64,000 nucleotides of DNA from Oikopleura dioica. Its lineage: Eukaryota > Chordata > Appendicularia > Copelata > Oikopleuridae. The notes under the pieces are model-generated. The model searched no databases, was not told where the DNA came from, and saw nothing but the letters and a program-made list of their open reading frames with translations. Every line of letters begins with the position of its first letter. Position 1 is the stretch's first letter. A program made the translations under genes and the position numbers. The stretch lies in assembly GCA_907165135.1 (NCBI GenBank), contig OU015570.1, forward strand, positions 248,001-312,000, written 5' to 3'. Positions 19,988-31,467 of the stretch are shown here, one piece after another.

Positions 19988-20583
19988 AAAAAATCACCCC
20001 TTTACATATCATTTTTACGAAAATGACATATAATTATCTAAAGATTTTTGCATTATTAGAATCGCCGTAAAAAATTCTCCAAGCTGATCGGGCTTGATAA
20101 GTATCAAGGCCCTTTTTCGGGTACCTAAAAATTTATGCGATATCCATTAATATGAAGCAAGTCTTATATGTAGCAGCGGTTTTTATGGGACGTAGTATGT
20201 GTAGCATGAAGCAGGGAATTTTTTTAGGGATGTTACACGTGAAGCATGGAGCAGCTACATATTGCTTAATTTGGAATTCTGTTCCTGTAACGACATACTC
20301 TAGACTGTCTAGGAGTCCCAAAATTTTGTTGTTTCTTATTTTTGATGAGTTTATATTCGCTGTTATGGCTTAACGTATTCGGCTCTCGTTAGTTATGACC
20401 TTTAGAGCCAGCATTGAAATTTTTACTTAATGCATAAATAACAATATGTATTTTACGGACGAATAAGACCAAAGACCGAGTTCTGTTCGCCTGGTTAGTC
20501 ACAAGACATAACCTGTGTGACTCTGCTAAATATAATATAATTAATATTCCAAAGGTTAAGCCGTCAAAGGTTGTCCGGGACAG
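19988..20583. other. Flank of exon A, no feature recognised
   Basis: AT-rich sequence with short ORFs on both strands. I see no exon matching the C1 catalytic core here. Confidence 0.4.
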
Positions 20584-20880
20584 ATGAGACATATTGCTAT
20601 GTCGGGAAATCCTATTGGAGAAGTTAATGCTGCTGAGAAGCATTGTGAGCCAGGCCAAGTTGTTATGTCTCCAAATGCTTGGGAACTTTGCAACAGAGAT
20701 ATATTTAAGGGTTATGAAGTTGGCTCTGGTCATTTTAAGTTTTTCAAAGTTGAATATCTAACAACGACTACCATTTGTCCTGTCAATGTTGTACCGAGAA
20801 ACCGCGATTGGCAATTAGAGACAGTAAAAACTGATGACGAGTTTAACAGAATTGCTTGCCTTATAAAAAGAGACTCAAAG
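20584..20880 (+). CDS. ADCY10-like: Soluble adenylyl cyclase (ADCY10-like), exon A
   Basis: Encodes the end of the first class III cyclase domain and the linker. Recognisable motifs are an HIAMSG strand aligned to the family's HFLVIG, a VNAAEKHC helix, then VMSPNAWELC, matching the ILSPNCWQLC signature that follows the C1 domain in vertebrate ADCY10, and later FNRIACLIKRD. A CAG precedes the ATG at 20584, so this is an internal exon by position in the protein. By homology it ends at AAG (20880) and joins exon B at 34174 in phase; the next bases are AT, not GT. The enzyme makes cAMP and is bicarbonate- and Ca-responsive in animals. C1 exons upstream were not found. Exon limits are homology-based, not transcript-based. 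Confidence 0.75.
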
Positions 20881-20934
20881 ATTGATTTCTATTTCAACCC
20901 TATGTCGCATAGGCTATGCATTCGTTGTATCGGC

Positions 20935-21090
20935 TGATTCTTCGGCTAGACCGAAGAATTGATGCTTTCAATAACACTGATTCTTCGGCTAATTGAGAAT
21001 CGTCTTGAACCGAAGCATAAATGATAAAATTGAAAGTGATTCTTCGGCAAATTTTCTAGAATCTATTGTCAAAATTTTTTCGATAAATCT
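20935..21090. repeat. TTCTTCGGC-iteron half element, 55 bp after exon A
   Basis: Three TGATTCTTCGGC units; the first folds with CCGAAGAATT into a hairpin. Same family as the complete element 43086-43664, but only one end is present. Confidence 0.75.
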
Positions 21091-22848
21091 TTGATTGTAA
21101 CCTATGAGTCAAAAGATATTTTCTATTGATGAAATTAAAAAACTTTTTGCAGGAAAAAAATTGATATACAGTTAACTCGCACAATTTGGCCCCGCACAAT
21201 TCGGCCCTTTTTTCGAATTCCGCTAAAACGTTAGAAACTCGCACAATTTGGCCCCCCTGCCCTCTTCATCAAACTAAAAATAGAACAAAAGTTTTATTTT
21301 ATAGATATTTATTGTTTCAAAAAAGACAGAATTGAAGACTGCTTTGTTTTCTTCTGGGTTTTGATTAACTGACAGTTAATCAACCGGGGCTTAGGGGATC
21401 CCCCCTGATTTGGCCAACTTTGAGTTAGAACTACTTTTTTTGGGCTTAGCTATCTTAGAAGTGAGGAGATTTTTTTAAAGCCCATTTCTTCATAAGCAAT
21501 CACTTGTATGGAAATCTAATTTGAAAAGGCGAATCATCTCTAAAAAAAGCCGTTAAGGCATTGATAGTCGCGAAACCCTAGTTTTGGGCCATTTTCAAAA
21601 TCGACTTTTTTCCCTCTGATATATTTCCCCGATCTTAATCTTAAAACCTTCCTTGTGCCCGAAACTACAATCTCTCGTACAGGCATCTGATTATGTCAAG
21701 GATTGAAGATTTTTTCTTTACGAAAACTTTATCGACTTATTTTGGCCACTATATATGCCACTATATAGATGCTGTCTACATATCATGTCAAATCTCGTCC
21801 GGCAACGCCCTGCAACGAAAATGCGGGCGATTTGAAAATTTCCGTTTTGGCCGAAAATCGCCTTTCTTTTGAAAAATATAATAAATAATGTTAAAAATGA
21901 ATAGAAGGGGCCGTCTCAGCCCCGTTCCTTGATTTTTAAATTTAAGGGGCTTGAGATCGGCGTTGGACTCTGAGGTGATCAATCTCAAGTTTTTCCTTTT
22001 TTTATGGTTTCTATCCAAATTTTTTATAATTTAAATTTCTTTATTTGCGGATTTATTATCTTGCTTCGACTTTTTTTCGACTCGAAAAAATCATTTTTGA
22101 GCTTTTTAAATGATAGTCTAGGTTTTCTCAGGCATAATTTTGCAAAAAATCGATTTGTCGACCCCTATACGGTATAGGCTATACCCTTAATTTTTCGAAA
22201 ATTTTTTTTGATTTTTTTCTTGATTAGGACCTCAGAAATATATCCACAAAATTTCATCCCTCCAGGTTAAGTGCAAAAAAAGTCCATTTTCCCACTGGCG
22301 CAACCCCCGATATATCCCTTTTTTGGGCTGAAGAGAAAGCCCGGAAAATTCTGATAAGAATAGTCGAAATAACGCCCAAAATTAGGAGATTATGAGGTCA
22401 CACGTGACTTGTGAAGACAAATAAAAGGGCCATTTTGGGCAAACTTTGAGCCACTTTTTAGATGCCTTTCCGTTGGAATTAATTGGCATGAAATAGCTCA
22501 AATGAAAGCTTATGAAAAACTCAAAGTTCATCTTCAAGATTTTTTAATCTAGCAGAATTTTTTTTAAGAGTGGTTTCTGCTCAGAATTTTTCACTCTTTC
22601 GTTACTTATACGGTATAACCTCTAAAATAAAATTTGAGCCTCAAGGATGTAAGACGGCCCGGTTTTGCGGTCAATGCTTGGGACAGTTCGTAAATCTCAC
22701 GATAGATTCCTAAGGAGCGAATAGTTGCAATCGAATTTTTGCGAGTTGAGCTGCGATGAGAAGGCACTGAATCACGATCGCCTCGTTTTCTTTGTGACTA
22801 AGCATGGTGAGCAGTAATGGTCGGGAGTTCTGTTGGATGGCGGTCGGT
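21091..22848. repeat. Intron sequence with repeat fragments
   Basis: A single pogo-like end, CAGTTAACTCGCACAATTTGG, at 21173. 21905-21965 has the GGGCCGTCTCAGCCCCGTTCC family. The remainder is unrecognised, including two TATACGGTATA-type short palindromes (22170, 22606). Confidence 0.5.
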
Positions 22849-22932
22849 TACTTCCGGCCAATTTCCGGTGTCATTAGATGACTTCCGGTTCATTTCCGGT
22901 TCAATTCCGGTGACTTCCGGTTCGTTTCCGGT
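22849..22932. repeat. TTCCGGTTCA tandem iterons
   Basis: Eight or so units of a TTCCGGT-containing 10-mer. No partner end was found. Confidence 0.7.
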
Positions 22933-23677
22933 TCAGCTCTAGATCATTGCTATAAGTGTGCATCCATTTATATACCTTACAAGAGCATTACTGAGCTAAT
23001 GCTCACTTGAAACAGCGCCACCTGGTCCATGCTCTCGTGCCCCATCAAGTGTTGGCTCTCGCGCCCCACCTAGTGTCGGCTCTCCTAGTGGTGACACACT
23101 AGCGCTACCTATGGTAAGCACAAAACTTGAGATCTCATCCTGATTCATCAGTGAATGAGAATCGACTTCATTCGATGAAAGTCCAAGAACGTTCTTGATG
23201 CCCTTAGTCACTATGACTCACGATAACGAAGAATGACATCATTTGGAGAATCTACTCGAATATTCCATAGCTGTTCTAAGAAGCTTGAAGATTCATAATG
23301 GGTTCGGAACTCAGTGTGCCTCGGGCTGCGCGGAGGCGGACGATTTTCGCTCGACTCTGCGCCTGGCGCAAATTTCCACATTCAGTGTGCTGCCACCTCG
23401 GCGAAAAGCCGCTTTGCATTTTTATGATCGAGCGCCAAATACATAGAGAAAACTCCATCTACTGTGTCTTCACTGATTTTATTCTAGAGTTGTCGTAGCA
23501 GGAATTCGTAGCAACGAGGCACAGAAAGAACATGGCCTCATCGTTGACCATAGTCGTACCCTTGGACAGTAGCTTCTCAAGAGTTACTGGCCAAGGATAC
23601 TCTCGGACTCCGTTGAGAACCCAGTAACTGGTGTGCAGAAGAGCCGAGTGCTCGAATTTCCCTCTACGATCACTCGG

Positions 23678-23946
23678 GGTGTAGGGCGGCTACGTTCGAA
23701 ATTTCGAACGCCGTTCGAGATTTTTCGAACGCCGTTCGAAAAATTTCTGAAATTGCTTATAAAAATGAGCTTGTATGCGCTCCGCGCCTGATTTGTAAGA
23801 AAACTCCTTCATAATGATGCCAACTTCATCTACTTACACGATGACATTGATTTAAGCTCATTCTTAGGTCAAGATTTTTCGGAAATTTCGAACGCCGTTC
23901 GAAAAATGGGCCCAAAACCGATTTCGAACGGGGCCGCCCGCCACCC
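23678..23946. mobile_element. Foldback-like element, palindromic iteron, exact 9-bp TSD
   Basis: ATCACTCGG on both sides (23669-23677, 23947-23955). Left end GGTGTAGGGCGGCTACG; right end the inverse GGGTGGCGGGCGGCCCCG. Iterons TTCGAACGCCGTTCGAA near both ends. The same left terminus at 60652 carries a different palindrome. Confidence 0.92.
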
Positions 23947-24066
23947 ATCACTCGGTATTGTATTTTCTATGTTTATTTTTACTTTTCGTTAATTTTTTTT
24001 TTATAATATTTTTACGTTAACTCTGTCGGTCAAGGTATGAGCCGAGCGGCGCGACTTCGCCCCTCG

Positions 24067-24312
24067 TCATAATTTTCTCAGTTCTAGCTCCCAGCCCTTA
24101 TTATCACGCGGTCTAGGGGGATGGTCCTGGGCGGCCAATGAGAACACCGTTTTCGAGGCAACGGATGCTTCCAAGGTCGAAAACATAATAACATGTCCGC
24201 AGTAACGGACTTTGCGCACAATCTCCTGTGAACCTGTTGATGAGAACGACAACAGTTGATCGCGGTTGTAGATCAAGTCAGTGTTACGGAATCCGGACAA
24301 GCCGTTGCGCAC
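24067..24312 (-). other. Unassigned 81-aa ORF
   Basis: Balanced composition and no low complexity, so it could be a real coding remnant, but I recognise no family. Shown for completeness. Confidence 0.2.
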
Positions 24313-24467
24313 TAGACTTAGGCTAGCCCCATATCAGATTTTTCAAATTTTATTTTCGCGCATTTTCAACGAAAGATTTTCGTTGTAAGATTCCGAAAGG
24401 TTTCTTATCCCAAGTTTTTATCAAGCCTTGATAGTGTAGCACTCCTAGAATCTCCATCTTGCAGCAA

Positions 24468-24605
24468 TGACTACGACAATGGAGGAACTAAAAGCCAAGA
24501 TTCTTGTGGCTCAGACTAAACTCGTTACCTACACTGATCGCCCTGCCACCACGGATGCCCAGGTTCAGGCCAAAGCTGACCTAGAAAAGGAATGCCAAAG
24601 CTGAA
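24468..24605 (+). other. Unassigned small ORF, coiled-coil-like
   Basis: 45 codons from ATG, Lys/Glu/Ala-rich helix, ending just before the TTTCGGG element fragment (24620-24790). It may be the cut-off start of an element ORF. No family recognised. Confidence 0.25.
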
Positions 24606-24619
24606 CTCGTTCAACTAAA

Positions 24620-24790
24620 TAAAGATGTACTTTGACGTTACTGTTTGGCTAAAAATATTTTCTGGGATAGAAACTATTGAAAATCATCCCCGAAAGGTTC
24701 GAAGACAAAAAAGGGCCTTTTTTACTGCGAACGTTTCGGGAAATCCCGAAAGATTCGGGATCCCGAAAGGTTGGAAGATTCAACCCTAGA
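24620..24790. repeat. Half of the TTTCGGG-iteron element
   Basis: Over 150 bp nearly identical to 18440-18597, with CGAACGTTTCGGGAAATCCC near its end. Confidence 0.8.
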
Positions 24791-25548
24791 TTCCGTTACT
24801 TTAGGACACAAGCAGCGGGGCCCTGTGGCCGGAGTCACTTAGATTTGAGTGTTTTTGAAAGAATTAATCAACGAAGTTAGGGTAAGTGGGCTAGAGAAAA
24901 ATTATCTCAGCGAGCCGCGCGCAGCGAGCTACCACACCGCGCTTCACCAAAAGCCTTATCATTATTATAAAATTGAAAATAAAATTGATTTACTTTCATG
25001 ATCACCCAACTTCGACTTGCTCTCTCTCCTCTGTTTGGGCCGAGTCTGAATCCATAGTTGTGAACAAGGTCACCCAACTTTTGTTTGATCCATTTATTGA
25101 CCATCTGATCAGCTGGCTAAAATAATAAATTATTAGTCGTGAGGTATTCCTTGATGTTCGCGTTTTTCTGGATCTCATCTCTTATCAGATTTACCTACTT
25201 TTATCGAGATTAGCAACCTTTTTTGAGTTCAAATTCAAAAAACTTAATGACAACAAAATGCTCTATTCTTAATCAGAAACAAGGATTCATTTGATAAGAA
25301 AACCACCAAAAAGCATAACCATCATGGATGACAATGAGCTCAAATTAGCTTAAATTTATGCTTATGAATCACTAAACTCACTGAACCGGTTTTTACCGGT
25401 AGAACGTCATCATAGCTCACGTTTATCAAAAAATGTAAATCTTGAATTTTTGTATCTGACGATTTCAGTCAACTTTGAGGCATCAGATACTACTGATAGC
25501 ATCAAGGTTATGGGTAGGGTTAGTTAGGGTTACTGAAGCTGGCAGTTA

Positions 25549-25707
25549 CAGCGGTGAATCCTCGATTGGGAAGGACGCGCTGAATCCTCGATTGGGAAGC
25601 GGCAGCGCATATAGCAAGCCAATCTCTAGAGAAGTGCGGTGCGGACCGAATCCTCGATTGGGAAGCGGCAAGTCAAAGTGACCTTCCCAATCGAGGATTC
25701 ACCACTG
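25549..25707. mobile_element. Mariner-type MITE, GAATCCTCGATTGGGAAG repeats
   Basis: TA-flanked CAGCGGTGAATCCTCG...CACCACTG ends, with three internal copies of GAATCCTCGATTGGGAAG. Inverted twin at 32681-32839. Confidence 0.85.
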
Positions 25708-26059
25708 TAATGGCAGCTGCCAACCGACTGCCACTTCGAAAGATATTAATTTCTTTCTAAAATTTTTTTCTAGAACCACAAAAAACAACGCAAATGATTC
25801 AAATTCGCGCCCTTGTATTTTCAATTTTTTAATCAGAAGAGACATTTAAATCTCAGATATTGTCTCTTTTATGTTTTACTTATGAATAAGACTGTTTTGA
25901 ACTTAGTTTGACTTAAATAATTTTTAAAATAATATCGAAATCGGCAGTATTTGTAGGGTGGCCTTTTTTCAAAATATTGATCCTTGACCTCTAAAGTACC
26001 ATCACCGTTCATTTCAAGTCATTTGGTCACTTGAGTCAAAAGCTCATATTTTTGCGGCC

Positions 26060-26215
26060 ACCCTAAGTATTTGGCAGTCGACTGGCAGCTGCCGATTTTG
26101 GCAGTCACTTGGCAGTGGCAGTTGCAATTTAAAATAGGCTGGCAGTCACTTGGCAGTGGCACTCGCCATTCAAAAATGTTGTCAGTCGCTTGGCAGTGGC
26201 AGTCGCCATTTTCTT
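26060..26215. repeat. GGCAGTCACTTGGCAGTGGC iterons
   Basis: Four imperfect units separated by short AT-rich spacers. The opposite end is near 25712-25738 (GGCAGCTGCC...). Twin at 32.17-32.33 kb; a relic at 34.46-34.67 kb. Confidence 0.7.
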
Positions 26216-26650
26216 TCAGATTTCGAACTCTGCTCTTGAATATCTCACCCGGTGGTAAGGCACTTCTGATCAGCTTCTAATCACTTTAGTGCTATTTTTC
26301 TCGTCAAAAAACACCCAAAAATGGTGTCAAAGAGACTCATTTCGAAAGATCGGCTAGTTCAGTTTTTCAAAGCTTGTCTTTATGCATATGTCCGGCAAGT
26401 TTTGTTAGATTCGGCCGGAGAACCTGGAAACTAGAAAAAGGCGCGGGAATCGTTACCATCAATACCACCGAAGGATTTGATTTTCTGTATGACAATACTT
26501 GGAAGTCCAATCGGAACCTCACGTCGACTGTTTTCTCGAGTTCCAATATGAGTCCTTAGCTTCTCCAACTCATGATCGACGGCACTATCTTCAAGTCCTT
26601 CGTAAAACTGACTCCGTCAGTACTGAGCCTAAGTAGGACGAAGGTCGTTG

Positions 26651-26980
26651 TTGTATACGACTCTTTGACTTCTTCGAAAGTTTAAATTTCCTCGCACGCA
26701 TAATTATGGCGCATCGTAACGGTTTGAATTTTACGCTCGCTCTCTGTACCGTTTCAGGTTTCGACAAGTCAGTCGTCGAAATCGGACAACGCGGTAAGTC
26801 ACGCCCAGAACATTTAGAACGTCACGTGCAAACGTAACGTTGGAACTAACATTTAGAATTTAGATTTCCGCCCGACTCGACCAGCAGCAGAAGACGACAA
26901 CGAAGATAATTCCACTATTCATTCTGCCCCGAGAATATTAATAAACCTAACTTAAAGACGAATTAGTCCCACGTTTCTTG
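26651..26980 (+). repeat. Probable 5' LTR and leader of an LTR retrotransposon
   Basis: Begins TGTTGTATACG and has AATAAA near 26939. It is followed at 26981 by TGGTGACTGAAGCGC, a primer-site-like sequence shared, with one change, with the LTR element at 34.9-37.1 kb. The exact 3' limit of the LTR is unclear and no second LTR in direct orientation was found. Confidence 0.5.
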
Positions 26981-27223
26981 TGGTGACTGAAGCGCTTTTA
27001 AGCGGGCTTACGTTTCCGAAGTATTATCGGAAATCGCGTATTCTCCACATTTAGCTCTCAAGAGAGTGACATTATTAAGTCCTCTTTGAGTAAAAACATT
27101 TAGCGACGTGCCCATTTAAAGCACAATGTCGAACAACCCATCTAGTATGATTGATGCTAAGGCTAACGCCCGAAGCTACGAACCGTACCGCAACCTCAGC
27201 GATTCGCAGAAACCGCCGAAGTT

Positions 27224-28570
27224 GTGCACGGATATTCCCCGGCAATGACGAAAATCATCTATGAAGCATGGCTGGCTCATTTTGACAGCTACGTTTCGAA
27301 GCGAATTCTAGCCAGAAGCCCAAAAAACCCATACGCTCAATTCAGCATCGATTTACCGTGCCTCTGGGATACACCCTCAGGCAGAGACATGCCGAATTGG
27401 ACGGGCTCGTGCGGTATCCCGAGCACCTTGAATGAGTTTTTGAATTGGAAGGCCACCTTTCCGAAAAGGTGCAGAGGCAAAGGCATGATTGAGTTCATCG
27501 GAGTCGATGACGACCTCAAGGACGGAGTTCTCATTTACGAAGGACCCATCGACTTGGAGGGAAGACCAGAAGGACAAAACCAAATTAATAAAGTCTTCAT
27601 TAACTTCTTCTTCCCAGGTCTGTCCAATTTTGAAAACTGGAACGAAGAAGCGAACCTCAGGTTTGCGAGGGAAGCCGTACGCAGGGCCGGGGAGACTTTC
27701 ATCACCCATTGCCGCCCGGATCACAAGAACGCAGTGAGACGATGGCAACTGGCATCAGTCAGAGCTTATGTCGACAAGCTCATTGAAGACCTGGAAGGCC
27801 CTAGCAAGAAGCCGGAATTCTTCAGGTGGTTCGCGCTGCTTCGAATGATGGCGAACAAGGAATACGCAGCCTTTACGGTCAAGAGCAAGATCGATTTGGC
27901 CCGCCCGGTCATGAGGAACAACCTGGGCGACTATTCCCGCGAAGCGGTCTCCATCGGCTACAGCTTCGAAAGGGCGGACTTCAACGAAGCCGAAGGATGG
28001 ACGCCGTTGATGGAACTTACAGCTTTCTTGAGTGGAATTCTTCCCAACTCAGAGAAGGACCTCGTGGCCATTCTGGAGTCGTTGGCGACCAGGGTTGACA
28101 AGGACAACGAATCGATCGATTTGAAGACGGTCCTCGAAAACCAACAATTCATCCTTGGGAAGTTCGAGAGGAACGCCAGAGATGACCTGCTCAACATTTG
28201 CCACGAGAAGTGGGAGTTGAGCTATGTTTGCGACCCCGAGAACCCCATGCGAGCCTATCAGGATGTGGTCGACCAGGAGGCCAAAGCCGTCAAAGAGGCT
28301 GATAAGAAGGAAAAGCCCAAGTTCAACAAATGGGCTCCGGAACGCAGGGACAAGAAGAAGCCCCCGGAATACCAAGCCAACGCCGTCTACTCTCGAAGCG
28401 ATCTGATCGTTGACGCGAACACTGGCAAGGTGTTTGCGGAGGTGAAAGAGCTCAAAATGTCCCAACAGGAGCTCGGCAGGGTGGACCAAGACAAGATCCG
28501 CTGGATGTCGAGAGGCAGATTCAGCCGACAAGTCAAGGCCAAGGTCGCGATGGCCAAGAAGGACTTGTAG
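27224..28570 (+). CDS. gag: Gag-like protein of an LTR retrotransposon relic
   Basis: 448 codons, GC-richer than its surroundings, ending in TAG. The frame opens with GTG. An ATG at 27126 starts a good-looking frame that stops near 27246 in another register, so a one- or two-base frameshift probably separates the true start from this body. The C-terminal third is Lys/Arg/Glu-rich. No zinc knuckle is visible. Position before a retropepsin-like frame supports Gag; the clade is unclear. Confidence 0.7.
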   Translation: MHGYSPAMTKIIYEAWLAHFDSYVSKRILARSPKNPYAQFSIDLPCLWDTPSGRDMPNWTGSCGIPSTLNEFLNWKATFPKRCRGKGMIEFIGVDDDLKDGVLIYEGPIDLEGRPEGQNQINKVFINFFFPGLSNFENWNEEANLRFAREAVRRAGETFITHCRPDHKNAVRRWQLASVRAYVDKLIEDLEGPSKKPEFFRWFALLRMMANKEYAAFTVKSKIDLARPVMRNNLGDYSREAVSIGYSFERADFNEAEGWTPLMELTAFLSGILPNSEKDLVAILESLATRVDKDNESIDLKTVLENQQFILGKFERNARDDLLNICHEKWELSYVCDPENPMRAYQDVVDQEAKAVKEADKKEKPKFNKWAPERRDKKKPPEYQANAVYSRSDLIVDANTGKVFAEVKELKMSQQELGRVDQDKIRWMSRGRFSRQVKAKVAMAKKDL

Positions 28571-29635
28571 TCGAGATCGTGGGGCCCGAAACTACTTCCG
28601 GGCAAAAAGTTTAAGGCGGTTGCTTTGGAAGAAGTTAAGCGCGAGCTCGACAACATCCAACGAGTTATCAGAAACGAAGCAGGAGGTTGGCATTTAGCCC
28701 AAGAAGACGACAACAACGAGAAGACCGACAGCGACGAAGAGGAGATCACAGCCACGTCTGGAGAAGCAACCTCATCGTCTGAAGAAGGTTTGTCCGATGA
28801 ATTTGTTAAGGGGAATAACCGCATTTTTAGACTCTTAAGAGACATCCGCTCGGCAAAAGAAGAACATGCGGTCTTCAAAAAATACGATAAAAGAAATGTT
28901 TACCTTAAATTCGACTACATATCTGTTGTAGAAAACAATTCGGCTAGTAAAATTGAAACTAGGAATACTTACACTTTGGTTTCTGATACAGGAGCGAAAA
29001 CGACCCTAATTAATTGCAGGTTTTTGAAACAACTAGAGGAAAATAAATGCTCGGTTCGCAGAGAATCATGTATGCGAATAGGTTCAACGGCAGGCGGAGG
29101 GAAACTTAGGTTGTTGCCTTTTGCAGTGTCGTTTTCGTTATTTTTGGGAGCTTTGAACATTAAATCAGTGGACGCAGCCGTCCACGAAGGAAAGGACGAT
29201 AACTGGATCCTGCTTGGTGTGAGAGACTGGCAACCGAACGGTATCGAATTCAAAGCCGTCGATGGAGAAACCAAGATCGTGATCAACGATCAGCCTTTGG
29301 AGGATTATTGGACGTTTGTGAATCATGTGGAAGTGGAGGACCAAGAGTGGTCGGCCTTGAGCAGAGAATTTAATAAGATTGTCACGGAGTCTTTAGTCGC
29401 AGAAGTGAGCATCAGGTCAGAAATCGACCCAAATGACGAATTAGCCTCAATATTCTTCGATATGAAACCCACTGACAAAATAAATCCAGACGTCATGTGT
29501 GAATTTTGGAGGAAAATCGAGCAAATTCACGAGGAAAACAACAAAATCAACACAGTTGATGAGGTGATTATTGATGAATTCGGGGAAATTCTGGATTTGA
29601 ACGATCTCGAAGACAAAAATTCCTCAGGAAAATAA
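28571..29635 (+). CDS. Retropepsin-like protease region
   Basis: Same frame as the preceding gag, separated only by one TAG (28568-28570). The acidic Ser/Glu-rich N-terminus is followed by the aspartic-protease site SDTGAKTT (about residue 120 from 28625) and the ILLG motif of the second strand at about 200. Ends in TAA at 29633-29635. Monomer would dimerise to cleave Gag/Pol. Confidence 0.7.
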   Translation, partial: SRSWGPKLLPGKKFKAVALEEVKRELDNIQRVIRNEAGGWHLAQEDDNNEKTDSDEEEITATSGEATSSSEEGLSDEFVKGNNRIFRLLRDIRSAKEEHAVFKKYDKRNVYLKFDYISVVENNSASKIETRNTYTLVSDTGAKTTLINCRFLKQLEENKCSVRRESCMRIGSTAGGGKLRLLPFAVSFSLFLGALNIKSVDAAVHEGKDDNWILLGVRDWQPNGIEFKAVDGETKIVINDQPLEDYWTFVNHVEVEDQEWSALSREFNKIVTESLVAEVSIRSEIDPNDELASIFFDMKPTDKINPDVMCEFWRKIEQIHEENNKINTVDEVIIDEFGEILDLNDLEDKNSSGK

Positions 29636-29839
29636 AAACTGCTCTTGAAGTATTTTGTCGATTTCTCGAAGACTCAGGGCGTAGTACCAGATGATCAATT
29701 CATCGTCCACGGTGAGATCAAAGCAAACCCGACAGGCAAGTTCGCTGATAAATCTTTCGAGAGATGGTCTCCTGAAGTCCAAGAACTAGTTATTAATAAA
29801 CTCAACAATGAGCCTGCAGAAAGAATTTTAAAGCCGTGA
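29636..29839 (+). pseudogene. Truncated pol start
   Basis: The protease frame continues in register after the single TAA for about 67 codons and then stops; sequence beyond 29840 is unrelated repeat. No RT motifs remain. Pol was probably deleted. Confidence 0.5.
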
Positions 29840-30286
29840 GCAGGGGTGGATATTTTGATATCAAATCATTATTTCAACCGTTTTTGATTTGAAATTTCAA
29901 AAGATAAGCTTTTTCAACTCATTTTCGCAATTGCAAATTCATTTCAAATGATAATGGCGCGGAGCCTTTTTGAAATTTTCAACTGGTTCATTTTGCATTT
30001 TGCGAAAGGGTTTCAAATCTGGACAGATTTTTCAATCTTTTTCATTTTTCAAATCAATTTCAAATTGCTGAGCCTTGGAGGACACTAGAGGACACAATGT
30101 GTTGAAGAGGTATAAAAAGTGAAGTTGGACTCATAAATTATAGAAAATAGGAAAATTTTCTTCAAAGGTACCAATTTTTGGTCGGCTTCTCGAATTTTGT
30201 ACCACCTCCTTGACCCCCGGGACAAGGAATTCTCGCGCTCACAATTACCGTCATAGCCTGGGCTACACACTAAGACATGTGGTGCC
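29840..30286. other. Intron sequence, no feature recognised
   Basis: Many TTTCAAAT/ATTTGAAA words at 29850-30065, possibly an AT-rich iteron-like array. No gene. Confidence 0.4.
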
Positions 30287-30600
30287 AGAGTTGCAAATTT
30301 GCGTAGCGGAGATAGCGGAGCTGACGGCTCCGCTACGGGAAAACAGTTTTCGCTCAGCTACTGTGAAGAAAATTCTTACCAGCTCCGCTACGGCCAAAAA
30401 ATTTTTGCCAGCTCCGATTAGCTAAACTTTCCTCTCAGCTCCGCTATCTAAGCTTAGCTACTGATATTAAAATTAAGGCCCTTTTCTGTGTGAAAAAAGG
30501 CCCTTATCTGTGTAAAATAAATCCTCAGTCAGTGTAAATCACGTCCCTGGCCTTTTCAGCTATTTCGGCTTAGCTACGCTTAATTAAATTTGCAAGTCTG
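30287..30600. mobile_element. Foldback-like element, iteron AGCTCCGCTACGG
   Basis: Ends AGAGTTGCAAATTTGC and CAGACTTGCAAATTT match the termini of 9883-10093, but the internal units are CTCCGCTACGG instead of GCTCAGCTCA. No clear target duplication. Confidence 0.7.
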
Positions 30601-31467
30601 TACCTACAGTAACCCTAAATATCCCTAGCCTATCCCCCTCGGGTAAGTTTCTTCCGTCATTTTGCCCAGTGCCCGCTCAGTGTTTGAAAAATGGTCGAAA
30701 CTAAGATGAGCGAGTGAGCGCGAGCAGAGCCCCCTAAAATTATTCTGTCAGTGAGCGAGCGCGAGCGAAGGTTCACCGATTTTAACGTGAGTGAGCGAGC
30801 AGAAGCTCCAAAATTTTTCATGAGTGAGCGAGCAAGAGCGCTCACTCGTGATGATTTAACACTGAAATTTTCATGGCCCCAAAGATTTTAAGCTGAGCAG
30901 AACTGATCATGTACGAAAAAATTGAGCTGAGCTGAGCTGTGTAGATCAGATCAGATCATTTTTAGAAATCACTGAGATGAGCTGAGCTCCGTTTGCCCAA
31001 CTTGGGGAAACAGCGACTTCGGCAAACGGACACCAATCCAGAAATACAGAAAATTCAAAATGTCTTACCTGGGTTTACTAGTCCCAGGTCGTCGAATTCT
31101 GTTTCCTGGAAATAATGTTTTGCTTACAGAATTTTGAGAATTTCAAACTGATGAGGAGATCCGACGAGAAATCCGATATAAATACCCTACAAAAATCCGA
31201 TAAATGCCCTTATAAAAACCCGATTTTATAGAGTCGCCGAAGTTTCAGCGTTGGGTTATTGTAGGGTAGGCAGAATCCAATATAAACCCGACAAAAACGT
31301 CGGTTTTCAATCCGGTGTCGGATGGGACGTGTGACATGTCGATTCTAGGGCAGTGTTTGAAAAAATGGCCAAAACTCTCGTGAGTGAGTGAGCGCGAGCA
31401 GAGGCCCCCAGATTTTTAACATGAGTGAGCGAGCGCGAGTAGACCCTTTTGATTTTTTCATGAGCGA
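30601..31467. repeat. Telomere-like core plus GAGCGAGCGCGAG iterons
   Basis: 30605-30680 is the telomere-like module. 30676-30845 and 31349-31465 carry AGTGAGCGAGCGCGAGC units behind the same CAGTGTTTGAAAAA start, in direct orientation. 30880-31000 has GAGCTGAGCTGAG units. Confidence 0.7.

Larger units (their letters stand above)
25110..26923. repeat. Left arm of a large inverted duplication
   Basis: Reverse-complement match to 31468-33945 at very high identity; a 61-codon frame at 26374-26559 reappears unchanged at 32013-31828. The arms differ by an insertion in the right arm (about 32.88-33.65 kb). The spacer holds the LTR relic. Confidence 0.88.

Noticed and set aside
23243-23498. Overlapping ORFs near 23.3 kb as a gene
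   Set aside because: Three frames on both strands are open over a GC-rich patch; none has recognisable features.
26374-26559. 61-codon ORF conserved at 32.0 kb
   Set aside because: Identity is due to recent inverted duplication of the DNA; no protein feature supports it.
31153-31180. Plus-strand CUGAUGA as a fourth hammerhead
   Set aside because: No stem II can be drawn before GAAA and stem I does not pair.
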